Shown: one piece after another, positions 5,231-12,637 of the stretch
Numbering within the stretch: position 1 is the stretch's first letter
Layout of the letters: every line of letters starts with the position of its first letter
NCBI GenBank assembly: GCA_016191845.1
Contig: JACPVF010000013.1
Coordinates: 186,001-250,000 of the forward strand
Length of the DNA stretch: 64,000 bases
Direction of reading: 5' to 3'
From: Chloroflexota bacterium
Lineage (GTDB): Bacteria > Chloroflexota > Anaerolineae > Anaerolineales > Villigracilaceae
Made by a program: the position numbers and the translations under genes
The notes under the pieces: generated by a model
The model's database searches: none
Seen by the model: the letters and a program-made list of their open reading frames with translations, nothing else
What the model was told of the DNA's origin: nothing

Positions 5231-8188
5231 TTACCGTAGCAATTCTTCCGCCTTGGTGTAGGCGTCGAGCGCCTCCTGCAGGCGGTTTTCGCGCATAAAA
5301 GCGTCGCCCAGGGTCTGCCAGATGGTCACCTCCACAGGGTAGCGGTAGAGGGCATCGCGCAGATCGCGGATGATCTCCTCCAGCCACTTGCCGCGCTTGA
5401 TCAGACGGCCGTAATGCTCGAGGGCGGCGGGAATGTCACCGCGATTCATCTCAGCCTGGGCAGCCGCCAGCGCGGGATCCACCGCAGGAGTCAACATGCC
5501 TGTGAAGCGTCGGACGGGGGCCTGGCGGGTGGGCTCGGGCGTCGAGGCGGGTTTCTCCACGCGGGTGGGTTTCCGCTTGGGCGCAGGAGCAGGCTTCGAG
5601 GCAACAGGCTTGGGCGGCTCGGGTTTGAAGTCGATCGGCTTGATCTCGAGTTCAGGCTCGGACTTGCTCTCGACTGCGAAATTCACAGGCTCAGGCGTAG
5701 GTTCCACTACAGGAGCGGGAGCAGGCGGGGGTGTCTCGAGCGGCGGGCTGTAAATGATCTCAGGAGCCTGCTCGGGCACCAGCGGGGGACTGAAGACGAG
5801 ATCCGACTCAGGTTCTGCGGGATGCCAATCGGACGGGGTGATGGGCTCGGGCTGGGCAGGTGGCTCAGGCTCGCCCTTCAACCAGGACGGTAACTCGTCG
5901 GTGCCAATGCGGGTGGCGGGCGCAGTCTCTTCTTCTTTGTCAAGGCCCTGCAGCCAGTCGGGCAGGCTTTCTGCTTCGGCGGCGAGTGGCTCCAATGGAG
6001 CAGCAGGCGCAGCCTCGGTCTCGTGCGGCGGCATGACCACCTCGGCGTTGTCCAACTCATTCAACCAGTCGGCCACGTCAAGCGCGGGGCCTGTCACCTC
6101 AGCCTGGGGTGCAGCAGCAAACAAGTCTTCGTCCGTTGTCTCTTTTTCGGATAAGTCACGCAACCACACACCTGTCTCATCGGTGACAGGTACAGGTGCC
6201 GGCTCGATTACAGGAGCAGGCGTTTCAGGTTGGGCCTCGCTCAACTCACGGGCCTGGGTCACCCATTCGGGCGGGGTTTCTTTGCGGGCATTCGGGTCGG
6301 TGACCAATTCTTCAGGTTTGGCGCCATGCTTGGACGCCAGGCTTTCCAGCCAGGCGATGGCGTCATCCTGCTCCTGCGCGGATGTACCAAGCGTATCGAG
6401 CGAGGCGGCGGGAGCCGCTGGAACAGGCACGGGCGGAGTGACAGGCTCGGCGGGGACTTCCTGCGGGACGGGCGCAGCAGGTTGAACCGCAACAAACTGG
6501 TCCTCATCCATGCGGGCTTCGCCCAACTCGCGGGCCTGGGTCACCCATTCGGGCGGGGTCTCTTTGCGGGCGTTCGGGTCGGTGACCAACTCTTCAGGTT
6601 TGGCGCCATGCTTAGACGCCAGGCTTTCCAGCCAAGCGATGGCATCATCCTGCTCCTGTGCGGACGTACCGAGCGTATCGAGCGAGGCAGCGGGAGCCGC
6701 GGGTGGAGGTGTGACCACTTGCGGGGTCGGAGCGGGTGTTGGCGTGGGTTCAGGTTCGGGCATCAGCCAATCGGGGAGGTCGTTGTTGTCGGTCGGCACG
6801 ATAGGCTGGGACTCGTCCAAGCCTTTCAGCCAGTCGGCAATATTCTCATTAGACGCAGTGGCAGACATAGGCTCTTCAGCAGCCGCAATGGGCGTGACAG
6901 GCTGAGATTCATCCATACCTTTGAGCCAATCGGGGATATTTTCATCGCCAACTGGCTGGACTTCATCCATGCCTTTCAGCCAATCGGGGACATTCTCGTC
7001 AGCGACAGGCTGGGGGGCGGCGGCTGTCGCCGCACCTGCGACAGCACCGGCAGCGGCAAGGCCCTTGAACCATTCTTCAGCCTCAGCGGGGGTGTCAGCA
7101 ACGGGGGCGGCAGGCTCGTCAGGAGCCATGGCCTTCAACCAGTCAGGCATGTTAGCAGGGGCCAGATTCTCATCCGCACTGGATTCGTCGAAGGAAACGG
7201 GCTGCTCGGGGCCAGTAGATTTCGTCCAGCCCGCATCGCGCAGGAAGTCGGGGATATGATCCCCTGAGGCTTCGGCCGCGACAGGGGCCTGCTCCATAGG
7301 TGTGCTGACCACAGACGGATAGTCGGCGGTCAACCAGTCAGGTTCGACCGCACGAGAGTCGGAGGCCGAGAGTTCGATACCCGCCGCGCGCCAGGTACCC
7401 TGGTCCACTTCAGCACCTGCGTACTCGAAGCGCTCCAGGTTAATGGCCGCGTCGGAGACTTCGTTGGAACGGAAGATCGACCCCTGCACGAAGTTGGCAT
7501 ACGGGTCGAGTTCGCCCACGCGATGACGATAGACCTGCGTGGTCTCAACGCTATCCGAACTTTGCAGGAGTTCAACCATGATGCGGTTGGCATCCAGACA
7601 GTAGGGGTAACGTTTGAGCAATTGCTGGCAGATATCAGAGGCATCCGCTCGCTGGCCCGCATGGAAATAAGCCTGCCCCAGCAGAACCTTCATATCATCG
7701 CGATCTGCTTCCTGACCGAGAACAGCCTTGATCTCGGAAATGGCCTGCGGATACAACTCACCCTGCACGTACATATGCGCGAGTGCGCCGCGCGTCATGC
7801 GGATCTTGGGCGGCTCCATCCCATCGCGGCGGCCGAACAGTCGGCGCAGTTCGCCCTGGATGGCGGAGTTCGATGGCTGGCACTCGAAGGCGCGCTGCAT
7901 GTGCCAGATGGCTTCATCTAGTTTGCCCTGCTCATCGCGGATGATGCTCATGCCTACGTGCGATACAAAGTCGTCGGGGACAGCCATGAGCGTACGCGAG
8001 AAGATATCCACAGCTTCGTCATATCGTTTCGCCTCCAGGTAGGCCTTGCCAAGCAGGCGATACGTCTCGAGGTGTTTGGGGAAGGTCTTCAGGATATGAC
8101 GACAATGCGCGATGGCCTCATCCAGGTGGCCCTGGTCGATGAGACCTTCGATATCTCGGTTATATATTCGCAGAGAAACTTTAGCCAT
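5231..8188 (-). CDS. Large TPR protein with DWLKG-type short repeats
   Basis: 985 residues. The start at 8188 (MAKVSLRIYNRDIEGLIDQG) is preferred because an AGGAGC site lies just before it. Residues about 1-220 and 890-985 are tetratricopeptide repeats (for example LGKAYLEAKRYDEAVDIF and LGDAFMRENRLQEALDAY). The 650 residues between are Pro/Glu/Ala-rich and contain about 15 copies of a short acidic-aromatic motif, [LIV]-P-[DE]-W-L-K-G-[ML]-D-E or close variants (IPDWLKGMDE, IADWLKGLDE, LPDWLQGLDK, AIAWLESLAS, PPEWVTQAREL). A 185-bp direct repeat encodes two almost identical ~60-residue blocks. No signal peptide or membrane helix is seen. It is likely a cytoplasmic scaffold; partner unknown. 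Confidence 0.85.
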   Translation of the reverse strand: MAKVSLRIYNRDIEGLIDQGHLDEAIAHCRHILKTFPKHLETYRLLGKAYLEAKRYDEAVDIFSRTLMAVPDDFVSHVGMSIIRDEQGKLDEAIWHMQRAFECQPSNSAIQGELRRLFGRRDGMEPPKIRMTRGALAHMYVQGELYPQAISEIKAVLGQEADRDDMKVLLGQAYFHAGQRADASDICQQLLKRYPYCLDANRIMVELLQSSDSVETTQVYRHRVGELDPYANFVQGSIFRSNEVSDAAINLERFEYAGAEVDQGTWRAAGIELSASDSRAVEPDWLTADYPSVVSTPMEQAPVAAEASGDHIPDFLRDAGWTKSTGPEQPVSFDESSADENLAPANMPDWLKAMAPDEPAAPVADTPAEAEEWFKGLAAAGAVAGAATAAAPQPVADENVPDWLKGMDEVQPVGDENIPDWLKGMDESQPVTPIAAAEEPMSATASNENIADWLKGLDESQPIVPTDNNDLPDWLMPEPEPTPTPAPTPQVVTPPPAAPAASLDTLGTSAQEQDDAIAWLESLASKHGAKPEELVTDPNARKETPPEWVTQARELGEARMDEDQFVAVQPAAPVPQEVPAEPVTPPVPVPAAPAASLDTLGTSAQEQDDAIAWLESLASKHGAKPEELVTDPNARKETPPEWVTQARELSEAQPETPAPVIEPAPVPVTDETGVWLRDLSEKETTDEDLFAAAPQAEVTGPALDVADWLNELDNAEVVMPPHETEAAPAAPLEPLAAEAESLPDWLQGLDKEEETAPATRIGTDELPSWLKGEPEPPAQPEPITPSDWHPAEPESDLVFSPPLVPEQAPEIIYSPPLETPPPAPAPVVEPTPEPVNFAVESKSEPELEIKPIDFKPEPPKPVASKPAPAPKRKPTRVEKPASTPEPTRQAPVRRFTGMLTPAVDPALAAAQAEMNRGDIPAALEHYGRLIKRGKWLEEIIRDLRDALYRYPVEVTIWQTLGDAFMRENRLQEALDAYTKAEELLR
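6234..6418 (-). repeat. Internal direct repeat, copy 2 (within TPR gene)
   Basis: 185 bp almost identical to 6516-6700 (offset 282 bp), encoding SLDTLGTSAQEQDDAIAWLE through PPEWVTQAREL. Most differences are synonymous, so the duplication is recent or is kept homogeneous. Confidence 0.9.
6516..6700 (-). repeat. Internal direct repeat, copy 1 (within TPR gene)
   Basis: Partner of the repeat at 6234-6418; in frame with it, so copy-number change would add or remove 94 residues without a frameshift. Confidence 0.9.
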
Positions 8189-8257
8189 CGATGCGCTCCT
8201 GATGCAAGTATGCCCGATTCTTAACAATTACGCAAGACCAAAGGTCATATTTTGAGA

Positions 8258-8285
8258 AAATTCCCGCGTTTTGGCGCGGGAATTT
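8258..8285 (-). terminator. Terminator of the pyrimidine-nucleoside phosphorylase gene
   Basis: Perfect 11-bp stem AAATTCCCGCG / CGCGGGAATTT with a 6-base loop; on the minus strand it runs into TTTCTCAAAAT. Confidence 0.85.
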
Positions 8286-8290
8286 GACTC

Positions 8291-9586
8291 TCAGGCGTAA
8301 AACAGCGGAAGTGGCGGAACAGGCTCGTCGCTGATGACGTGCGCCGCCGCCACCCGCGCCTGGACCTCGGGCTTGACCGCCGCGTTATTGGCATGGATCG
8401 TGAAAAGCGGCTGACCCGCTTCGATCTTGTCGCCGACCTTGTGATGGATGATGAAACCGACAGCGTGATCCACAGGTTCGCCTTTCTTCGCACGGCCCGC
8501 ACCCAACGAGACAGCCGCCTTGCCCACCTCGCGCGCATGGATCTGCTGGATCCAGCCACTCTTCGGCGCGCGGACGACTTCCACCATACCGGCCTTGGCC
8601 ATCTTGTCGGGATCGTCCACGTACGACACATCCCCGCCCTGGGCGCGGACCAACTGGCGGAGCTTCTCGAAGGCGCGGCCCTCGGCAATGGCTTTTTCCG
8701 CCATGGCGCGGCCCTCTGCAAGATCCCTAGCCTTTTTACCGGCCACAAGCATCTCGGCACACATGTGTAATCCATGTTCGCGGAAATCAGCAGGGCCGCC
8801 GCCGCGCAGTGCATCGATGGCCTCGCGGACTTCCAGCACGTTGCCCACAGCTTCACCCAAAGGCTGATTCATGTCCGAGATCACCGTATGAACGTCACGC
8901 CCCGCCAGTTTTCCGATGGCGGTCATGGCTTCAGCCAGTTTACGCGCATCTTCGAGGGTCTCCATGAAGGCACCGTTGCCCGTCTTGACATCCAGCACCA
9001 TGGCATGCGCTCCGCCCGCGATCTTCTTGCACATGATCGAGGAAGCGATCAGCGGGATGCACGGCACCGTGCCCGTCACATCGCGCAGGGCATAGAGCTT
9101 CGCATCAGCAGGCGCCAGTTCTTTCGACTGGCCCGTCAGCACAATGCCGATCTCCTTTAACTGCTTCTCGAACTCCTGCATGGATAAATCCACGCGATAG
9201 CCAGGGATGGACTCAAGCTTGTCGAGCGTGCCGCCCGTGAAGCCCAATCCGCGGCCCGACATTTTCGCCACGGGCAGGCCGCAGGCGGCCACGGTCGGGA
9301 GCACGAACAGCGAGGTCTTGTCACCCACACCGCCCGTGGAGTGTTTGTCCACGGCGATGTCCATCAGATGAGAGAGGTCCATGATATCGCCGCTATGCGC
9401 CATGGCCATGGTCAAGTCGGTGGTCTCGCGGTCGGTCATGCCGTTGAGCAGCACGGCCATGGCCCACGAGGACACCTGATAATCAGGGATGCTCCCCTCA
9501 GTAAACCCCTTCACGAAGAAATCGATCTCTTCTTTTGTCAGCTCGCCTTTGTCGCGTTTTTTGATGATGATATCTACTGCGCGCAT
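8291..9586 (-). CDS. Pyrimidine-nucleoside (thymidine) phosphorylase
   Basis: 431 residues. The start at 9586 has AAGGAG 6 bases upstream. The family signature SGRGLGFTGGTLDKLE is intact, with the phosphate-binding KHSTGGVGDKTS and the C-terminal biotin-lipoyl-like domain of class II nucleoside phosphorylases (FIIHHKVGDKIEAGQPLFTI). It cleaves thymidine, uridine or deoxyuridine to base and (deoxy)ribose-1-phosphate in salvage. Whether it is DeoA (thymidine-specific) or Pdp (broader) cannot be decided from sequence alone. It ends in its own terminator. Confidence 0.94.
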   Translation of the reverse strand: MRAVDIIIKKRDKGELTKEEIDFFVKGFTEGSIPDYQVSSWAMAVLLNGMTDRETTDLTMAMAHSGDIMDLSHLMDIAVDKHSTGGVGDKTSLFVLPTVAACGLPVAKMSGRGLGFTGGTLDKLESIPGYRVDLSMQEFEKQLKEIGIVLTGQSKELAPADAKLYALRDVTGTVPCIPLIASSIMCKKIAGGAHAMVLDVKTGNGAFMETLEDARKLAEAMTAIGKLAGRDVHTVISDMNQPLGEAVGNVLEVREAIDALRGGGPADFREHGLHMCAEMLVAGKKARDLAEGRAMAEKAIAEGRAFEKLRQLVRAQGGDVSYVDDPDKMAKAGMVEVVRAPKSGWIQQIHAREVGKAAVSLGAGRAKKGEPVDHAVGFIIHHKVGDKIEAGQPLFTIHANNAAVKPEVQARVAAAHVISDEPVPPLPLFYA

Positions 9587-9650
9587 TCGCAACTCCTTGT
9601 GAAATTCAACGCAGGTATTTTATCGCATTTTGTCAGACAGGTTAAAACAT

Positions 9651-9673
9651 CAGCGGAGGGATGCCCTCCGCTG
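9651..9673 (-). terminator. Terminator of the S51-like gene
   Basis: Perfect 10-bp stem CAGCGGAGGG / CCCTCCGCTG with a 3-base loop; the minus-strand tail is ATGTTTTAAC. Confidence 0.85.
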
Positions 9674-9678
9674 GAAGA

Positions 9679-10722
9679 TCATGCCTTGACGATCTTCTGT
9701 CCATCCTTGCCATCTTGCACCTGCCATCCGAGAGCAAGGATCTGGTCGCGTAATCGGTCCGAAGCAGCAAAGTCTTTTGCAGCGCGGGCCGCAGCGCGCT
9801 GCTCGACCAGGGCCAGCACTTCCGTAGATGGTCCCTCCGCTTCGAGCGGTGGTGCCTCAGTCACCATCTGCCAGGCCCGCGGTGAGATGCCCGCACTCAA
9901 GTCCTCGGGCTGAAGGAAGCGCCCGATCTCTTCGAGCGGAATCTTCGCACCCGAGGGGAAGATCTCGGGATTGCAGGCCCGCACCAGCGAAACGCTGCTC
10001 ACCCCGCTGACCTCGCACGTGTCCGTCTCAAAGTCGAAGATGATGCCCGTGTGTTCGTCCAGGCCAAGGGTGACGTTCTCAGGTGGCAGCAGATTACACC
10101 ACTCGGCGAAACGGTCCATGCCCACAAAGCAGCGACTGGTGTCGAGGTCCATGCCGCCTTCGGCGTTGTTCCAGTGCGGAATGAAGGACAACGTCACGCC
10201 ATAATCAGCAAACAGGCTCAGCCCAGGCTTGACGTGCACATCCTCGCCGACCTTGTAGATCTCGTACACAGGCAGTGCATGGGCGCCGACAGCAATTGTC
10301 GCAGCGGAGGCAAACACCAGCGTGGTTCCGAGACGGTGTTTCGCGCGGATCACATCCCAGGCAAGCGTCCCCGCCAATTGACGGGCGGCATAGGTCGGGC
10401 TGCCGGGTCCCATAAAGATGATGTCGGCATACAAGAGCGGCTTGAGGATCTCGGGGTTGTCGGGACTGAACTCTGTGCCGCGCTTACGGGCGGGGATAAC
10501 GTCCACAATGGGTTTGTAATTTTGCAGGCGGGTCTTGAGGAAGTCTGCCACACGGCCCGCCACCAGGTTCGAGTTCAGTTCGAAACCCGCCGTGGTTTCG
10601 AGCACGGCAATACGCAACGGGGAAGCATGCTTGCGGGCCACGGCTTCGAAGATGCGGCCGCCCGCCAGTGATGTCTCGCCCGAACCAAGAAAGGCGATCT
10701 GTCCAAGGGTGTGATGAGTCAT
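9679..10722 (-). CDS. Peptidase S51/cyanophycinase-like protein fused to a CysRS C-terminal-like tail
   Basis: 347 residues in two parts. Residues about 5-270 form a class I glutamine-amidotransferase-like fold of the peptidase S51 type: IAFLGSGETSLAGG, IFMGPGSPTYAARQL, a probable nucleophile Ser in FASAATIAVGAHALP, and SFIPHWNNAEGG. Residues about 305-345 (ALVEQRAAARAAKDFAASDR, then LRDQILALGWQVQDGKDGQ) match the C-terminal helical tail of cysteinyl-tRNA synthetases (the ERxxARxxKDFxxAD-x-R-D-x-L signature). No catalytic CysRS domain is present. The tail may bind tRNA or be a reused fold. Substrate unknown. Confidence 0.8.
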   Translation of the reverse strand: MTHHTLGQIAFLGSGETSLAGGRIFEAVARKHASPLRIAVLETTAGFELNSNLVAGRVADFLKTRLQNYKPIVDVIPARKRGTEFSPDNPEILKPLLYADIIFMGPGSPTYAARQLAGTLAWDVIRAKHRLGTTLVFASAATIAVGAHALPVYEIYKVGEDVHVKPGLSLFADYGVTLSFIPHWNNAEGGMDLDTSRCFVGMDRFAEWCNLLPPENVTLGLDEHTGIIFDFETDTCEVSGVSSVSLVRACNPEIFPSGAKIPLEEIGRFLQPEDLSAGISPRAWQMVTEAPPLEAEGPSTEVLALVEQRAAARAAKDFAASDRLRDQILALGWQVQDGKDGQKIVKA

Positions 10723-10726
10723 ATTT

Positions 10727-11215
10727 TTATGATGTGATATTAAGCTGATCTATTACACCTAGCAGCACTTCATTATCAGGGATATCAGACATGCTTGCGC
10801 CAAAATGGGCATAGCGGATGCGGCCTTCCTTATCCACCACACACACCAACGGCATGCGACCTAACTTGAAGATGTTCACTTCCTGGCGGTACTTGCGTGC
10901 CACCTTGTGATCGGGGTCGGGCAAGCCAGTATAGGGGATCTTCTCGTTCGCCCAATAGCGGACAAATTGCGGCGGTTTATCGGGACCGACGGCTAATATT
11001 TCCGCGCCGTGATCGACGAAGGCCTGATGATCGTCGCGCATACGCGCCAACTGCGCGCGGCAGAATGGTCACATGAAGCCGCGCAGGAAGGCCAACACCA
11101 CGGGCTTCGATCCGCGATAACTGGAAAGGCGCACAAGATTACCCTGTATATCGGACAACTCGAAGTCGGGGGCAATCTCCCCAGGGGTGATGAGGGCAGT
11201 GGGATTCATACTCAT
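10727..11215 (-). CDS. Selenocysteine-containing peroxiredoxin (in-frame UGA at codon 49)
   Basis: 162 residues of the AhpC/TSA (peroxiredoxin) fold. The N-terminal part ITPGEIAPDFELSDIQGNLV and SSYRGSKPVVLAFLRGFM leads into TGA (11069-11071), and the frame continues as PFCRAQLARMRDDH through to a normal end. The TGA sits where the family has the peroxidatic cysteine of the FxCPxC motif, giving UxxC (Sec49, Cys52), as in known Sec-containing bacterial peroxiredoxins such as PrxU. A 6-bp hairpin follows at the right distance (see SECIS), and selB lies at 19.2-21.1 kb. The ATG overlaps the stop of the upstream alpha/beta hydrolase (ATGA). A standard gene caller would split or truncate this gene. 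Confidence 0.85.
11042..11071 (-). promoter_or_regulatory. Putative bacterial SECIS element with its UGA
   Basis: On the minus strand the UGA (11071-11069) is followed after 10 bases by a 6-bp stem, GCGCGC (11058-11053) and GCGCGU (11047-11042), with the apical loop AGUUG. The loop begins 16 bases after the UGA and has G at its second position. These values agree with the published bacterial SECIS consensus (a short stem-loop within the coding region just after UGA, with G in the first two loop bases). GC-rich alternatives could compete for pairing. Confidence 0.65.
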
Positions 11216-11946
11216 TTTACAAAGGAGGCCAAAAATTGAACAACCGCCGCCACGACCTGGGCTTGTTGGTCCGGGCGTGAGATGGTCGCCTCATTATCAC
11301 CAGGCTGCGAGCCGTAATTGCCAAATTGGGCATGGTTTCCGCCGTCGACGACCACATACTGTGTGGAGGCGGGATTCAACGCGCGAGTTTCATCGAACTT
11401 GGCCATGCCCGCCATATCGCGCGTGCCATAGATGGACAGCACACGCAGGTCGGAATTCTTGATCGACTCGTCGGCGGGATACGAAGCCCAAAAGACCAGT
11501 CCCTGGACTTGAGCATGGCTCCCCGCAAACAGCGAGGCTGCCACCCCGCCCAGGGAATGTCCGCCCACGACCCAATGCTCAATCTCGGGATGCGTGGCAA
11601 AGACGGGATCGGCAGCATTGACATCGAAGAAGGCCAGGTTCAGGCGCACGGGCACCAATACCACGAGATACCCTTGCGCGGCGATCTCGTGCAGGGGTGG
11701 CGCATAAGAGCGCGCATCCACACGGCCACCAGGGTAGAAAATAAAGCCAACCGAGGGACGAGAATTTGCAGGTTCGAAGGTGATAAACCGATCCGCAGTC
11801 ACGGTCACTTGCGAATCAGATTGCAGCGCAGTCAACGCCTCGGGCCCAGGACCCAACGGGGTCTCGGCCCAAAATACGAATCCACCCACGGCCAAAAGGA
11901 TGAGGATGCTTAGTGCATAAAAAATATAACGAACTTTGAACTTCAT
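11212..11946 (-). CDS. Membrane-anchored alpha/beta hydrolase (dienelactone hydrolase-like)
   Basis: 244 residues. The start at 11946 (MKFKVRYIFYALSILILLAV) gives an N-terminal membrane anchor and a 4-base overlap with the upstream glycosylase gene. The hydrolase fold shows the oxyanion segment FIFYPGGRVDARSY, nucleophile Ser in GGHSLGG, an acid in SIYGTRDMAG and the catalytic His in DGGNHAQFG. Such proteins are esterases or lipases of unknown substrate. It lies in a minus-strand chain: uracil-DNA glycosylase, this gene, Sec peroxiredoxin, all with 4-base overlaps. Confidence 0.85.
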   Translation of the reverse strand: MKFKVRYIFYALSILILLAVGGFVFWAETPLGPGPEALTALQSDSQVTVTADRFITFEPANSRPSVGFIFYPGGRVDARSYAPPLHEIAAQGYLVVLVPVRLNLAFFDVNAADPVFATHPEIEHWVVGGHSLGGVAASLFAGSHAQVQGLVFWASYPADESIKNSDLRVLSIYGTRDMAGMAKFDETRALNPASTQYVVVDGGNHAQFGNYGSQPGDNEATISRPDQQAQVVAAVVQFLASFVK

Positions 11947-12608
11947 TCCATCTCCAAAAGGGACCTGGCTCTGGCCCACACTGCGTCGAACATCTCGACC
12001 GTCAACTTGCCTGTCAGAGTATTTTGCTGGCTGGGATGGTACGAACACACCAGCCACGGACCCGTGTCGAGGCGGTAGGTCGCACCGTGGGCGAACTTCC
12101 AGGCCGAATTTCGCGCGGAATATATCCGCAGCACCCTCTCAAATGCTATCCGACCCAGGACTACGATCACTTGTGGCTTCAAAATTTCTATTTCGCGCTC
12201 GAGATACGGTTGGCAGGTATTGAGTTCCTCAAGCGTGGGTTTGTTGTCAGGCGGAACGCAGCGGCCCGCGGCGGTAATGTACAGGTCGGACAGAGTCAGG
12301 CCGTCGTCCAGGGAGGTCGCCACAGGCCGATTGGCGAATCCCACGCGATGCAAGGCGGAATACAAAAAGTTGCCCGAGGCGTCGCCCGTGAACATGCGTC
12401 CTGTGCGGTTGGAGCCGTGCGCCCCAGGGGCGAGCCCCACCACGAGCACGCGCGCACGCGGGTCACCGAAGCCAGGCACGGGTTTGCCCCAATACTCCTG
12501 GTCGCGATAGGCTTTGCGCTTGACGCGCGCCACTTCCTCGCGCCATTCCACCAGGCGCGGACATTTACGACAGGCAATAATTTCAGCGTTTAGCATTTTC
12601 AAATTCAT
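11943..12608 (-). CDS. Uracil-DNA glycosylase, 4Fe-4S type (family 5-like)
   Basis: 221 residues. Motifs of the iron-sulfur UDGs are visible: an N-terminal CRKCPRL Cys pair and later cysteines that would complete the cluster, the active-site loop GLAPGAHGSNRTGRMFTGD, VLGRIAFERVL, and the leucine-loop motif SYHPSQQNTLTG. The loop has Ala where family 4 has an acidic residue, which favours family 5 (UDGb). It removes uracil (and in family 5 also hypoxanthine) from DNA. The start at 12608 is set by TACAAT 6 bases upstream, a leaderless arrangement. Confidence 0.9.
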   Translation of the reverse strand: MNLKMLNAEIIACRKCPRLVEWREEVARVKRKAYRDQEYWGKPVPGFGDPRARVLVVGLAPGAHGSNRTGRMFTGDASGNFLYSALHRVGFANRPVATSLDDGLTLSDLYITAAGRCVPPDNKPTLEELNTCQPYLEREIEILKPQVIVVLGRIAFERVLRIYSARNSAWKFAHGATYRLDTGPWLVCSYHPSQQNTLTGKLTVEMFDAVWARARSLLEME

Positions 12609-12614
12609 GAGATG

Positions 12615-12620
12615 ATTGTA
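12615..12620 (-). promoter_or_regulatory. -10 box, leaderless uracil-DNA glycosylase mRNA
   Basis: TACAAT on the minus strand ends 6 bases before the ATG at 12608; it lies just past the queA stop and no Shine-Dalgarno is present. It would drive the glycosylase-hydrolase-Sec peroxiredoxin operon. Confidence 0.6.
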
Positions 12621-12637
12621 CCCCTCACATCCCCAGA

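Noticed and set aside
6230-7267. Plus-strand open frame opposite the TPR/DWLKG gene
   Set aside because: Its repeats merely mirror those of the minus-strand gene; no start signal or domain.
11069-11071. Simple nonsense mutation or pseudogene in the peroxiredoxin
   Set aside because: The stop falls exactly at the redox-active Cys codon, the rest of the frame is intact and well conserved, a hairpin follows, and selB is nearby; selenocysteine explains all of these better. A sequencing error cannot be fully excluded.
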